Of a stretch of 50,470 nucleotides of DNA, positions 26,864 through 36,698 are shown in pieces. The number at the start of each line of letters is the position of its first letter. Position 1 is the first letter of the stretch. The translations under genes were made by a program, and so were the position numbers. Below the pieces are notes generated by a model. It was not told where the DNA came from. It worked only from the letters and a program-made list of their open reading frames with translations, and ran no database searches. This DNA comes from an uncultured Pelagibacteraceae bacterium (GTDB lineage: Bacteria > Pseudomonadota > Alphaproteobacteria > Pelagibacterales > Pelagibacteraceae): contig CABYKW010000002.1 of NCBI GenBank assembly GCA_902519635.1, positions 1 through 50,470 on the forward strand. Direction: 5' to 3'.

Positions 26864-28157
26864 CCTGCAAACCTTTGTACTTACTTTTTCCTAGGTGAAC
26901 TGTACCTCCATGAGAATTTATTATATCTTCAACTATAGCAAGACCTAAACCAACTCCAGATTTATTAAGGCTCCTACTTTTATCAAGTCTAAAAAAAGGT
27001 TTAAAAACATTTCTATACTGATCTTCAGGTATTCCAGGACCATCATCTTCAATATTTATTGTTACCCTATTTAAACCTTTTTGAAGGCTTACATATACTT
27101 TTTTTCCGTAGGTTAACCCATTATTAATAACGTTTTCAAAACATCTTTTTAAAGAAGATACTCTTCCTGTTAAAATAGTTTCTTCCGAATTTATTAAGGT
27201 AAGATTTTCATTTTTTAAATCATCTTTAATTTCACTTAATAAATTTGCCAAATTAAATTTGGATGAATTCTCTTTGACTTGGGTTTTTGCAAATTGCAAA
27301 TAATCGTTAAGCATACCTTCCATTTCATCAATATCTTTGGACAGATTTTCTGAAATATCTTTTTGCTTTATCATCGCTAATTGTAATTTTAGTCTTGTAA
27401 GGGGAGTTCTTAGGTCATGACTTATTCCAGATAACATTTCAGACCTTTGATTTAAATGACGATTAATTCTTTTTGCCATTCTATCAAATTCATAAGCTGC
27501 TTTTCTAATTTCAGCTGCTCCTGAAGGTCTGAAATTATTTACGTATTCTCCTTTACCAAATCTTTCTGCTGCCTTAGCAAGTCTAACAAGTGGTCTAGTT
27601 TGATTTTTAAGAAAAACTAAAGCGATTAAAATTAAGACTATTGATGGAAGAGTAGTCCATAAAACAAACAATCTAACTGAAGAGGGAGAGATCATTTCTT
27701 TAGGAACTAAAAATCCTATTACTTCATTTTCTACTTTTATTTTAATCTCTACAGCATTTTTAAATTTTGATGTATTAAACCAATAATTATTATTTCCAAA
27801 AGCTGATTTTAATTCACGTCTTAAAGATCTATCCATTGGACTAAATTTTCTTTCACCACTTGATGAAGGAAATGGATTATCATTAATATCAATTTCAAAG
27901 TTAAAATTATTTTTATAGCTATCTGTAAAAAAATCTAAATTATCTTTATTGTTTAAATAAACATTTTGAATAGTTTTTAATTGGGAAACTAAAGATCGAG
28001 TTATATTTTTGTTAGCTTTTATCCATATACTGTCATAGAAAACTACAGTGATGATTAGTTGCAATATAATTGTTGGGGCCGCGACTATTATAAGAGCTCT
28101 GTAAAATAATCTTTTTGGTAGGATGATTTTTAAAATTTTATTCAATCCAGAGAACAT
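26841..28157 (-). CDS. EnvZ-like sensor histidine kinase
   Basis: A 438-aa inner-membrane sensor kinase. Order: membrane helix 1 (about 20-40), a periplasmic domain (about 41-160), helix 2 (161-183), a HAMP linker, the phospho-acceptor H247 in SGISHDLRTPLTRLKL, N box CFENVINNGLTYGK, G1 DDGPGIPED, and G2 SGVGLGLAIVEDIINSHGG. The layout and HisKA sequence resemble EnvZ. The stimulus cannot be read. It overlaps its response regulator gene by 20 bp, and the two make a clear pair. Confidence 0.93.
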   Translation of the reverse strand: MFSGLNKILKIILPKRLFYRALIIVAAPTIILQLIITVVFYDSIWIKANKNITRSLVSQLKTIQNVYLNNKDNLDFFTDSYKNNFNFEIDINDNPFPSSSGERKFSPMDRSLRRELKSAFGNNNYWFNTSKFKNAVEIKIKVENEVIGFLVPKEMISPSSVRLFVLWTTLPSIVLILIALVFLKNQTRPLVRLAKAAERFGKGEYVNNFRPSGAAEIRKAAYEFDRMAKRINRHLNQRSEMLSGISHDLRTPLTRLKLQLAMIKQKDISENLSKDIDEMEGMLNDYLQFAKTQVKENSSKFNLANLLSEIKDDLKNENLTLINSEETILTGRVSSLKRCFENVINNGLTYGKKVYVSLQKGLNRVTINIEDDGPGIPEDQYRNVFKPFFRLDKSRSLNKSGVGLGLAIVEDIINSHGGTVHLGKSKYKGLQVKISLPF

Positions 28158-28815
28158 AACCTGACCCTCTTATAGTTTGTAAATATTTTGGATTTTTAGG
28201 ATTAATCTCTATTTTTTGTCTTAACCTCGTTATCATAACATCTATAGATCTTTCTTGAATAATACCAGATATTTTACCAATTTCTTCTCGTGAATAAGTT
28301 TTTCCAGGATTTGCAAGCATTTCAACTAAAACTTTTTTTTCTGACATATTTATTTTTTTATTTTTTTCTTTCAAAACTATATTCATTTTATTTAGATCTA
28401 TTTGAGCATTCCCAACAAAATGTTTTATGTTTAAATCAATTTTTTTATTCTTGTTAGTTAAATTTTTTATTCTCAATAACAATTCTTTTGGTTCAAAAGG
28501 TTTTCCGATGTAATCATCTGCACCCAACTCTAAACCTTTAATTCTGTTTTCTACCTCTCCTTTAGCTGTTAGTAAAATTATAGGTACCTGGATATTTTTT
28601 TTGATTTCTTTGGTAAGGTCATAACCATCTTGTCCAGGCATCATTACATCTAAAACAATAAGATCAAATTTAAATTGAGCAATTTTTATTTTTGCATTTT
28701 CTGCATTATCTGAAGTCGAAACAACGTAATCTTTTTCAGTTAAATATTCTTTTAATAGATCTCTAATTCTATTATCGTCATCAACTACTAAAATATGTAT
28801 TTTGTTATTTTCCAT
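28138..28815 (-). CDS. OmpR-family response regulator (PetR-like)
   Basis: A 225-aa two-domain regulator: a receiver with the acidic pocket VVDDDNRIRD, the phospho-acceptor D56 in LIVLDVMMPGQDGYD, LLTAKG and GADDYIGKPF, and a C-terminal winged-helix domain with SIDVMITRLRQKIE and TIRGSGYVL. The order MarR-regulator-kinase next to ilvE matches petP-petR of Rhodobacter, where they affect the cytochrome bc1 (pet) genes; transfer of that role to this genome is inference, since petABC lies about 8 kb away. Confidence 0.93.
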   Translation of the reverse strand: MENNKIHILVVDDDNRIRDLLKEYLTEKDYVVSTSDNAENAKIKIAQFKFDLIVLDVMMPGQDGYDLTKEIKKNIQVPIILLTAKGEVENRIKGLELGADDYIGKPFEPKELLLRIKNLTNKNKKIDLNIKHFVGNAQIDLNKMNIVLKEKNKKINMSEKKVLVEMLANPGKTYSREEIGKISGIIQERSIDVMITRLRQKIEINPKNPKYLQTIRGSGYVLWIE

Positions 28816-29245
28816 CTATAATTTTTTTCAAAACTTCTTTAAATTTTATTACTGAGTCAGAACTTGAACTTTTTAAAGCATTAAATATTCTTTTCCTTTG
28901 TGAATTATAAACAGCCTCGAAAAAGATTTTTCCCTCTTTATCAAGAAATAAATTTTTCTTTCTGGTATCACTTTCATCTCTCACTTGTTTAATCATTTTT
29001 GATTTGATTAAGTCTCTAAGTACCCTGTTTAAACTTTGTTTTGTTACTTTTAATTTAAATATTAATTCACCAAGACTTATTCCAGGATACCTTTCAATTA
29101 GATTTAAAGATCTGAGGTGCGCTGGACCAAAAAATTTTTTTGATAGTACTTCCTTTGGATCTGCAAATGTTTCTCGATAAGCATAAAATAAAAGCTGAAT
29201 GCAATCTTTAATTTGCTCATCTTTAAGATATAGTAAATCTTTCAT
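28805..29245 (-). CDS. MarR-family transcriptional regulator (PetP-like)
   Basis: A 146-aa winged-helix DNA-binding protein: ISLGELIFKLKVTKQSLNRV forms the helix-turn-helix, followed by LRDLIKSKMIKQVRDESDTR and a wing (KKNLFLDKEGK). It overlaps the response regulator start by 11 bp, as petP does with petR in Rhodobacter. Its ligand is unknown. It is divergent from ilvE with a 77-bp shared upstream region, which could hold its operator. Confidence 0.88.
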   Translation of the reverse strand: MKDLLYLKDEQIKDCIQLLFYAYRETFADPKEVLSKKFFGPAHLRSLNLIERYPGISLGELIFKLKVTKQSLNRVLRDLIKSKMIKQVRDESDTRKKNLFLDKEGKIFFEAVYNSQRKRIFNALKSSSSDSVIKFKEVLKKIIDGK

Positions 29246-29322
29246 AATGGTAAGTTATATTGACTTATCCTGTTAAGAAATATACTTTTTTGTAAAAAAA
29301 AAATCTATATATTTAATTCTTA

Positions 29323-30210
29323 ATGGAAAGCATACCATACGATAAAAGATCTGGAAAAATTTGGTTTAACGGCAAAACCGTTAATTGGGCAGATGCAAAC
29401 ATTCATGTATTAAATCATGGACTTCATTATGCTAGTTGTGTTTTTGAAGGCGAACGAGTTTATGACGGTGAAATTTTTAAATTAGAAGAACACACAGAAA
29501 GATTATTTTACTCTGCTAAGAGAATGGGAATAAAAGTTCCTTATAGTCAAAAAGAAATTAATGATGCTTGTAAAAATATTGTTAACATTCAAAAAGTTCA
29601 AAATGGTTATGTTAGACCAGTAATATGGAGAGGTAGCGAGATGATGGCTATTTCGGCTCAAAAAAATAAAATTCATGTTGCAATTGCAACTTGGGAATGG
29701 GGATCTTATTTTGATCCTAAATTAAAATCAAAAGGAATAAAATTAAATATTTCAGCATGGAGAAGACCAAATCCAAACTCTGTTCCTTGGGATACAAAGG
29801 CTGCAGGTTTATACATGATATGTACTCTTTCTAAACATGAAGCAGAAAGCAAAGGTTTTACAGATTCTTTAATGTTAGACCATCAAGGAAATATTGCAGA
29901 GGCAACTGGAGCAAATATATTTTTTAAAAATGAATTAGGTGAATTGCACACTCCTACTCCAGACTCTTTTTTAGATGGAATTACTAGAAGAGAGGTAATT
30001 AAGATTGCTAAAGCCAAGGGAATAAAATTAATAGAAAGAAAAATTAAACCAGAGGAAATGTCAAATTTTGTGGGTTGTTTTTTAACTGGTACTGCAGCAG
30101 AAGTTACTCCAGTTTCTCAAATTGATAATTATAATTTTAAAATCTGTGACATTATTACTAGTCTTAATGAAAGCTATCAAGCTTTAGTAAGAAAAAAAAC
30201 CGCTGCTTAA
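29323..30210 (+). CDS. ilvE: Branched-chain amino acid aminotransferase
   Basis: A PLP fold-type IV enzyme for the last step of leucine, isoleucine and valine synthesis. The 295-aa protein has GLHYASCVFEGERVYDG near residue 40, RPVIWRG, the Schiff-base lysine in VPWDTKAAGLYMICTLSKHE, and the cofactor-binding EATGANIFF with LDGITRREVI. Its stop overlaps the convergent methyltransferase by 4 bp. Confidence 0.95.
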   Translation: MESIPYDKRSGKIWFNGKTVNWADANIHVLNHGLHYASCVFEGERVYDGEIFKLEEHTERLFYSAKRMGIKVPYSQKEINDACKNIVNIQKVQNGYVRPVIWRGSEMMAISAQKNKIHVAIATWEWGSYFDPKLKSKGIKLNISAWRRPNPNSVPWDTKAAGLYMICTLSKHEAESKGFTDSLMLDHQGNIAEATGANIFFKNELGELHTPTPDSFLDGITRREVIKIAKAKGIKLIERKIKPEEMSNFVGCFLTGTAAEVTPVSQIDNYNFKICDIITSLNESYQALVRKKTAA

Positions 30211-30950
30211 TTTTTTTTAGCTACTATTAATACCGACCAAGCAAATAATTGAAAAAATTTCAATTTAAATAAATATTGATCTATATTAGCTAACAATTTA
30301 AATAATTTTGAGCGATCTGGAGATTTATAGAAAGGGAAAAATATTAAAGTTAAAAATCCATAATATTTAATTGTTGTTTTTTTAAACTTTTTATTAATGT
30401 ATTCAAGATCTTTATTTACTAGCGGATGCTCGTCTTTAGATCTAGAGTTAGGAGTTAGCTTTCTGTACAAGTTAATAATTGGATTTGTTCCAAGAGGCTC
30501 AATAAAGACTAGAGCTCCATTAGATTTCAAAATTCTATTTATTTCATTTAAACATTTGTCTGTTTGTAAATGATGTAAAATTCCAGTACCATAAACAATA
30601 TCAAAGGTATTATTTTCAAAATTGGTTTTTTCACAATTATCTACTCTATAATCTACATTTATTTTAAGTTCTTCAGCTTTTTTCTTTGCTTTGTTGATTG
30701 AGATTTCAGAAATATCAATCCCAATAATTTTTTTTGGTGAATATTTGATTGTTTTTTCTATACTTGAGCCTATACCACAGCCATAGTCTAATATTTCTGA
30801 GTTTTTTGCATTATCTTGTAAATAAGCAAAAAAATCTACGACATTATTGTGAATTGCTTTATAGAATATGTTTTCAAATCTTCCTTTCTTGTTAGATTGA
30901 AGTTTGTTATGAAAATTTTTTTCTCTAATATTTATTTCAGTTAAGTTCAT
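30207..30950 (-). CDS. Class I SAM-dependent methyltransferase
   Basis: A 247-aa Rossmann-fold methyltransferase: motif I ILDYGCGIGSSIEKTI near residue 54, the motif II acid in IIGIDISEISINKAK, NTFDIVYGTGILHHLQ (motif IV region), and IEPLGTNPIINLYRKLTP. The LHHL and EPLGTN forms are seen in small-molecule and lipid methyltransferases. The substrate is not evident. Its start and the end of pgsA touch at 30950, so it belongs to the uvrB-folB-uvrC-pgsA run. Confidence 0.85.
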   Translation of the reverse strand: MNLTEINIREKNFHNKLQSNKKGRFENIFYKAIHNNVVDFFAYLQDNAKNSEILDYGCGIGSSIEKTIKYSPKKIIGIDISEISINKAKKKAEELKINVDYRVDNCEKTNFENNTFDIVYGTGILHHLQTDKCLNEINRILKSNGALVFIEPLGTNPIINLYRKLTPNSRSKDEHPLVNKDLEYINKKFKKTTIKYYGFLTLIFFPFYKSPDRSKLFKLLANIDQYLFKLKFFQLFAWSVLIVAKKN

Positions 30951-31534
30951 TAGTTATCTTTATTGTTATCTTCATTTATTGCATGATCAATACCTTTTCT
31001 TACATAGTCGTAGCCAGTATATAGTGTTAAAAATGCTGATAACCAAAGCAGGATTATGCCAATAGTTTGAGCATTATAATCTTGAAAGTTAATTAATTTA
31101 TTTCCGCTTTCACCAGTTAATAATATTGCAATTGATAACATTTGTAACAATGTTTTTAATTTTGTTAAACTTGTTACCTGTATTGATACACTAGTTCTGG
31201 CTAAAAATTCTCTCAGACCAGAGATAAGAATTTCTCTTGTTAAGATTATAACAGCTGCAATTACCTCGTAATTTTTAATTGTGCCATTCATCACTAATAA
31301 TATTAACGCCGTAGCTACAAGTATTTTATCAGCTATTGGATCTAATAGTTCGCCTAATTTAGATTCTTCTTTAAATAAGCGTGCTAAAAGTCCATCCAAA
31401 TAATCGGTAAAGCTGGCTAAAACGAATAGAAAAAAAGGAATTAAATCTCCAAAAAAACCTGGGATAAAAAAAGTTAAAACAAATATTGGAACAATTATAA
31501 TTCTTCCAATGGTTAAGATATTAGGTATTTTCAT
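30950..31534 (-). CDS. pgsA: CDP-diacylglycerol--glycerol-3-phosphate 3-phosphatidyltransferase
   Basis: Makes phosphatidylglycerophosphate, the precursor of phosphatidylglycerol, in the inner membrane. The 194-aa protein has the CDP-alcohol phosphatidyltransferase motif DYLDGLLARLF followed by GELLDPIADK (D-G-AR-G-D-D pattern) and several membrane helices. It lies 2 bp after uvrC, an old neighbourhood shared by many proteobacteria. Confidence 0.95.
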   Translation of the reverse strand: MKIPNILTIGRIIIVPIFVLTFFIPGFFGDLIPFFLFVLASFTDYLDGLLARLFKEESKLGELLDPIADKILVATALILLVMNGTIKNYEVIAAVIILTREILISGLREFLARTSVSIQVTSLTKLKTLLQMLSIAILLTGESGNKLINFQDYNAQTIGIILLWLSAFLTLYTGYDYVRKGIDHAINEDNNKDN

Positions 31535-31536
31535 TT

Positions 31537-33372
31537 TTATTCGTGGAAATAATTATATATTTTCTTTGCAATACTGTCTTCTATTCCTTCAACGGATTTT
31601 AAATCATCAAAACTAGCTGATTCTACAGCCCTGGCAGAACCAAAATGATTTAATAGGGCTCTTTTTCTTTGTCGACCAATTCCTTGAATTTGATCAAGTA
31701 AAGATTTACTTAAGTTTTTCTTTCTCTTTGCTCTATGAGTACTTATGGCAAATCTATGAGCTTCATCTCTTAATCTTTGAATAAAAAATAGCAAGGGGTC
31801 ATCTTTATTTAAAATAAATTCTTTATTTTTATAATAAATTTTTTCTTCACCCGCATTTCTTCTCTTACCTTTTGCTATGGCTAAAATAGGTAAATCATGC
31901 AAACCCAGCTCATTTAAAACTTCTCTAGAAACAGAGTATTGTCCTTTTCCACCATCAATCATGACTAAATCTGGCAGAGAAAGTGATCCAGATTTTTCTT
32001 TAATCGCTTTTGAAAATCTTCTAAACAAAACTTCTTTCATCATTCCATAATCATCACCTTTAATCTTATCGTTTTTAATATTAAATTTTCTATATCTTTT
32101 TTTAATAAAACCTTCGTTACCAAAACAAATTAAAGCTCCTATGGAGTCTGATCCCTGAATATGACTATTGTCATAAACTTCTATTAAATCAATATTGTTA
32201 TTTAGTTTGAATTTTTTTGCCAAATTTTCAATTAAATCGTTATTCTTATTTGATTGGATTAGTTTTTGAGTTAAGGCTTGTTTTGCATTTTTTTCTGCAA
32301 GTTTAGAAATATTTATTTCATTTTTAGATTTGGCTTGTTTTATTACAATTTGTTTGCTTTCTTTGTTTGAAAAAGTTTTTTCTAACAACTTTTTTTCACT
32401 AACTTCATAATTCGTTATAATAAGAACTGGTATTGTTTTATTTTCATAAAATTGTGATATAAAAGAAGAAAGAATGTCTTTAATGGTATCGTCTGGATCG
32501 TGTTTAGGATAGAAGGCCTGATTACCCCAGTTTTGTTTTGATCTAAAGAAGAAGACTTGAATGCAAGTTTTACCAGTTTCTTTATAAATACTTATAACAT
32601 CAGCTTCATTTAAATTAGTTTGATTTATTTTTTGGGATGTTTGTATTTGAGTTAAAGCCTTTATCCTATCTCTTGCGATTGCTGCTTTTTCATAATCAAG
32701 TTCCTTACTTGCTTTTTCCATTTCCTTAGACAAATTTTCTTGAATTCTTCTGGATTTACCAGAAATAAAATCAATAGCATCATTTACAGTTGATAAATAT
32801 TCTTTTTTTGTAATATGCTCAACGCAAGGTGCGGAACATCTTTTTATTTGATAAAGTATGCAAGGTCTTTCTCTATTTTTAAAAACCGTGTCATCACAAA
32901 CTCTTAGCTGAAAAATCTTTTGTAATATTTTGATAGTCCAATTAGCTGAACCTATAGAAGCAAAAGGTCCAAAATAATATCCAGATTTAGATTTTTTTCC
33001 TCGAAGCTTTGTTAATTGGGGCCACTTATCTTTGTTACCAATATAAATGTAAGGAAAAGATTTATCGTCTCTTAAAAGGATATTATATCTTGGTTTATGT
33101 TTTTTTATTAAGTTAGCCTCCAAAAGTAGAGCCTCACTTTCATTATTAGTAGTTGTCGTCTCAAGATTATGAGTTAGAGATAACATTCTCTCAGTTCTTA
33201 TAGGTAAATTAGAGTCGGTCACGTAACTTTTAAGTCTATTAGGAATGTTCTTTGCTTTTCCAATATAAAGTATTTCTCCTGTCGAACTTAACATTTTATA
33301 AATTCCAGGATTTTTAGATATCAAAGGTATTTTATCTTTTATTATTTTTTTTCCTTGCTCTAAACTATCCAT
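31537..33372 (-). CDS. uvrC: Excinuclease ABC subunit C
   Basis: The double-incision endonuclease of nucleotide excision repair. The 611-aa protein is full length: an N-terminal GIY-YIG nuclease ([20 protein letters not shown]), a UVR (UvrB-binding) motif region ([20 protein letters not shown]), the RNase H-like C-terminal nuclease ([20 protein letters not shown] and [15 protein letters not shown]), and terminal helix-hairpin-helix motifs ([20 protein letters not shown]). It lies in the same run as uvrB with two pterin genes between them. Confidence 0.97.
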   Translation of the reverse strand: MDSLEQGKKIIKDKIPLISKNPGIYKMLSSTGEILYIGKAKNIPNRLKSYVTDSNLPIRTERMLSLTHNLETTTTNNESEALLLEANLIKKHKPRYNILLRDDKSFPYIYIGNKDKWPQLTKLRGKKSKSGYYFGPFASIGSANWTIKILQKIFQLRVCDDTVFKNRERPCILYQIKRCSAPCVEHITKKEYLSTVNDAIDFISGKSRRIQENLSKEMEKASKELDYEKAAIARDRIKALTQIQTSQKINQTNLNEADVISIYKETGKTCIQVFFFRSKQNWGNQAFYPKHDPDDTIKDILSSFISQFYENKTIPVLIITNYEVSEKKLLEKTFSNKESKQIVIKQAKSKNEINISKLAEKNAKQALTQKLIQSNKNNDLIENLAKKFKLNNNIDLIEVYDNSHIQGSDSIGALICFGNEGFIKKRYRKFNIKNDKIKGDDYGMMKEVLFRRFSKAIKEKSGSLSLPDLVMIDGGKGQYSVSREVLNELGLHDLPILAIAKGKRRNAGEEKIYYKNKEFILNKDDPLLFFIQRLRDEAHRFAISTHRAKRKKNLSKSLLDQIQGIGRQRKRALLNHFGSARAVESASFDDLKSVEGIEDSIAKKIYNYFHE

Positions 33373-33758
33373 TATATTTTTGTTTTTGTAACTTCTATAC
33401 CAACTGATGTTGTCTCTTTAATAATATCTAATTTTTCAATTTTTAATTTAATTTTTTTAATTTTCGTATTTTTAAAAATTTCATCAAATATTGCCTCAGA
33501 CAGACTTTCAAGTAATTCAAAGTGTTTTTTTTTAGTTAATTTTTTAATATCATTTATAATACTTTCATAATTAACAATCGTTTTCATGTCAGGTTTCAGG
33601 TTTGGATCAGTAGTAATTTCTATATTAAATTTTACATTTTGTTTTTTTATCTTTTCAAATTTATGTATCCCAACTGATAATAATAAAATTAAATCTTTAA
33701 TAATAACTTTTTTATTATATTTAAATTTTTGTTTATTTTTAAATTTTAAAATTTTCAT
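33372..33758 (-). CDS. folB: Dihydroneopterin aldolase family protein
   Basis: A 128-aa T-fold protein; FolB cleaves dihydroneopterin to 6-hydroxymethyl-dihydropterin in folate synthesis. Family elements are [51 protein letters not shown] (with the substrate-binding Glu) and a C-terminal [15 protein letters not shown]. The ten or so extra N-terminal Lys-rich residues are unusual. It overlaps the SDR gene by 4 bp and touches uvrC. The sister family FolX is an alternative. Confidence 0.82.
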   Translation of the reverse strand: MKILKFKNKQKFKYNKKVIIKDLILLLSVGIHKFEKIKKQNVKFNIEITTDPNLKPDMKTIVNYESIINDIKKLTKKKHFELLESLSEAIFDEIFKNTKIKKIKLKIEKLDIIKETTSVGIEVTKTKI

Positions 33759-34510
33759 TCTTTTGCATTAATTATATCTGGTGTTCTCCAAGCCAAACGT
33801 TGACCACTATCTACATTAATTATTTGGCCAGTTATATTATTGTTATTAATTAAAAACTTTACAGTCGAACTAACATTTTTTGTATCTACTTTTTTTTTAA
33901 GTATCGTGGATTTCCACTGTTTTTTAAAATGTTTTTCTGATTGGCGTTTATTTTTTAATGTTGGTCCTGGAGAAACTGCATTAACTCTTATGTTAGGAGC
34001 TAATTTCATAGCAGAAGTTTTAGTCAGGGTGGCAAGACTAGACTTACTTAAAGTGTAAGAAAAAAAGAAAGGAGTTAATTTTTCAACCCTTTGATCAATA
34101 ATATTGATAATATTTCCTTTGTTACCTTTATATAATTTTGCAAAGTTTTGAGTTAAAATTGCTGGAGCTTTCAGATTAACATTCATATGCTTTAAAAAAC
34201 TTTTTTCTGAAAAATTAATCAAGTTATCATTTTCAAAAATAGATGCATTATTAATCAAACAATCTAAACCATTCATCTTTTTTTGGGCATAAGAAATTAC
34301 TCTTTGAGTTTGTTTAAGATTGTTTAAATCAGCTTTTAAAAGATGGACAACTGAGCCTAAATTTTCTAGCTCTATTTTAAGTTTTTTCGCTGCAACAAAA
34401 GATTTTGAATAATGAATGACAATTTGAGTATCATAACTTGCCAGTTCTAAAGCTATAGATCTACCAATTCGATTTGCCCCCCCAGTCACTATTATTTTTT
34501 TGGCTTCCAT
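33755..34510 (-). CDS. FolM/pteridine reductase-like short-chain dehydrogenase
   Basis: A 251-aa NAD(P)H-dependent SDR. Cofactor site [20 protein letters not shown]; the Arg-Ile-Gly (rather than GxGIG) pattern is typical of FolM and pteridine reductases. LINNAS is present, with the catalytic Tyr-Lys in [17 protein letters not shown] and [10 protein letters not shown]. The neighbouring folB makes a role in reducing dihydropterin/dihydrofolate plausible. Overlaps uvrB by 19 bp. Confidence 0.8.
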   Translation of the reverse strand: MEAKKIIVTGGANRIGRSIALELASYDTQIVIHYSKSFVAAKKLKIELENLGSVVHLLKADLNNLKQTQRVISYAQKKMNGLDCLINNASIFENDNLINFSEKSFLKHMNVNLKAPAILTQNFAKLYKGNKGNIINIIDQRVEKLTPFFFSYTLSKSSLATLTKTSAMKLAPNIRVNAVSPGPTLKNKRQSEKHFKKQWKSTILKKKVDTKNVSSTVKFLINNNNITGQIINVDSGQRLAWRTPDIINAKE

Positions 34511-36660
34511 TTTTTTTGTTGTTTCTTGGTTTTTGTCCCAGGCATACCAAGTGTTGATCTACCTTTAGGATAAACTTTATTCTTCAGGTTATACTGACTT
34601 ATTTTAGGGTTCAATGTTATTTCTAATTCACTTGCTTCTAATTTTCTTATTTCATCTCTAATTTTAGCTGCTTCTTCAAATTCTAAATTAGAAGCTGATT
34701 CTTTCATCTTTTTATTCAATCCTTTGAGATGTTTTTTTAGATTACCACCTATATTTGATTCTTTGATATTTACATAATCTTTTTCATAAACTGACTCTAA
34801 AATATCTCCTATTTCTTTCTTAATTGACTCTGCTGTAATCTTATTTTTTTTATTATATTCTAACTGTTTATTTCTTCTACGATCTGTTTCTTGGATAGCT
34901 TTATCAATACTCTTAGTAACTTTATCAGCATAAAGAATTACTTTACCATCAATGTTTCTAGCAGCTCTACCTATTGTTTGAATCAAAGATGTTTCAGATC
35001 TTAAAAACCCCTCTTTATCTGCATCAAGAATTCCTACTAAACCACATTCTGGAATATCTAGTCCTTCTCTCAAAAGATTTATACCAACTAAAATATCAAA
35101 TACGCCAAGTCTTAAATCTCTTATAATTTCAATTCTTTCTAAAGTATCAATGTCAGAATGCATATATCTAACCTTGAGACCATTTTCATGAAGATACTCA
35201 GTTAAATCTTCTGCCATTTTTTTTGTTAGTGTAGTAGCTAAAACACGATAACCCTTTTCAATAACTTTTGCGGCTTCATGCATCAAATCATCTACCTGAG
35301 TTTTTGCCGGCCTAATTTCAACAGGTGGATCGATCAAACCAGTCGGTCTTATTATTTGATCAATATATTTATTATCAGTTTGTTTTAATTCCCAAGGTCC
35401 TGGGGTAGCTGAGACAAACACAGTTTGAGTCCTCATCATATCCCACTCTTCAAACTTAAGAGGTCGGTTATCCATACATGATGGTAGCCTAAAACCATAT
35501 TCAGCTAATGTACTTTTTCTAGTTCTGTCTCCTTTATACATTCCATTTAATTGCGGGACTGTTACGTGGCTTTCGTCCACAAATATAATTGTATTGTCTG
35601 GAAAATATTCAAATAAAGTTGGAGGCGGCTCTCCAGCTTTTCTTCCAGATAAAAATCTTGAATAATTCTCGATACCGGCACAAGTTCCTGTTGCTTCTAT
35701 CATTTCAAGATCAAACTTAGTTCTTTCTCTCAATCTTTGTTCTTCCAACAACTTGTTATTCGCACGATGTTTTTTTAATGTTTCAGCTAATTCAGATTTT
35801 ATTTGTCTAATTGCTTGTTCCATTGTTGGTTTTGGAGTTATATAATGACTATTTGCATAAATTTTTATAATTGAATAATCATTAGTCTTATCTCCTGTTA
35901 AAGGATCAAACTCTTCAATCTTCTCTAATTTATTAAAATTAAAACTTATTCTCCACGCTCTATCTTCTAAATGAGACGGGAAAATCTCTAAATTTTCACC
36001 TCGCACTCTAAAAGTCCCTCTAAAAAAATTTTGATCATTTCTTTTATACTGCAGAGTTATAAATGTTCTTATTAATTGATCTCTGTCGTATTCATTGTTT
36101 TTTTTAAGAGTTATTGTCATTTTGCTATAAGCCTCTACTGAACCAAGTCCATAAATACACGAAACACTGGCTACAATTATTACATCATCTCTCTCTAATA
36201 ATGATCTTGTAGCTGAATGCCTCATCCTGTCTATTTGTTCATTTATAGATGCTTCTTTTTCAATATAAGTATCTGATCTTGGAACATACGCTTCTGGAGT
36301 ATAATAGTCATAATAAGAAACAAAATATTCAACAGCATTATCTGGAAAAAAACTTTTAAATTCCCCATACAATTGAGCAGCCAAAGTTTTGTTTGGAGCT
36401 AGAACCAAAGCAGGTCTATTTGTGGCCTCAATTACTTTTGCCATCGTGAAAGTTTTTCCTGAGCCGGTTACGCCTAAAAGAACCTGTTCATTTTTTTTAT
36501 TTTTTAAATTTTGAGTTAATAACTTTATTGCTTGAGGCTGATCACCAGCTGGTTGAAAATCACTTTTAATTTTGAACTTGATACCACCTTCTAACTTCTT
36601 CTTTATTGAGTTGTTAGTAGTCTCAATATCTAGTATTTTTTCTTGATAAGTATTTTGCAT
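34492..36660 (-). CDS. uvrB: Excinuclease ABC subunit B
   Basis: The damage-verifying helicase-like subunit of nucleotide excision repair. At 722 aa it is slightly long. It has the Walker [14 protein letters not shown] (about 62-74), the beta-hairpin region [40 protein letters not shown], the DESH box ([13 protein letters not shown]), the helicase C motifs [20 protein letters not shown] and [12 protein letters not shown], and the C-terminal UvrC-binding coiled coil ([17 protein letters not shown]), followed by a Lys/Gly-rich tail of about 45 residues. Confidence 0.97.
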   Translation of the reverse strand: MQNTYQEKILDIETTNNSIKKKLEGGIKFKIKSDFQPAGDQPQAIKLLTQNLKNKKNEQVLLGVTGSGKTFTMAKVIEATNRPALVLAPNKTLAAQLYGEFKSFFPDNAVEYFVSYYDYYTPEAYVPRSDTYIEKEASINEQIDRMRHSATRSLLERDDVIIVASVSCIYGLGSVEAYSKMTITLKKNNEYDRDQLIRTFITLQYKRNDQNFFRGTFRVRGENLEIFPSHLEDRAWRISFNFNKLEKIEEFDPLTGDKTNDYSIIKIYANSHYITPKPTMEQAIRQIKSELAETLKKHRANNKLLEEQRLRERTKFDLEMIEATGTCAGIENYSRFLSGRKAGEPPPTLFEYFPDNTIIFVDESHVTVPQLNGMYKGDRTRKSTLAEYGFRLPSCMDNRPLKFEEWDMMRTQTVFVSATPGPWELKQTDNKYIDQIIRPTGLIDPPVEIRPAKTQVDDLMHEAAKVIEKGYRVLATTLTKKMAEDLTEYLHENGLKVRYMHSDIDTLERIEIIRDLRLGVFDILVGINLLREGLDIPECGLVGILDADKEGFLRSETSLIQTIGRAARNIDGKVILYADKVTKSIDKAIQETDRRRNKQLEYNKKNKITAESIKKEIGDILESVYEKDYVNIKESNIGGNLKKHLKGLNKKMKESASNLEFEEAAKIRDEIRKLEASELEITLNPKISQYNLKNKVYPKGRSTLGMPGTKTKKQQKKWKPKK

Positions 36661-36698
36661 TTTGTGTTAATAATAATTAAAAAACATTATAAAATTCA

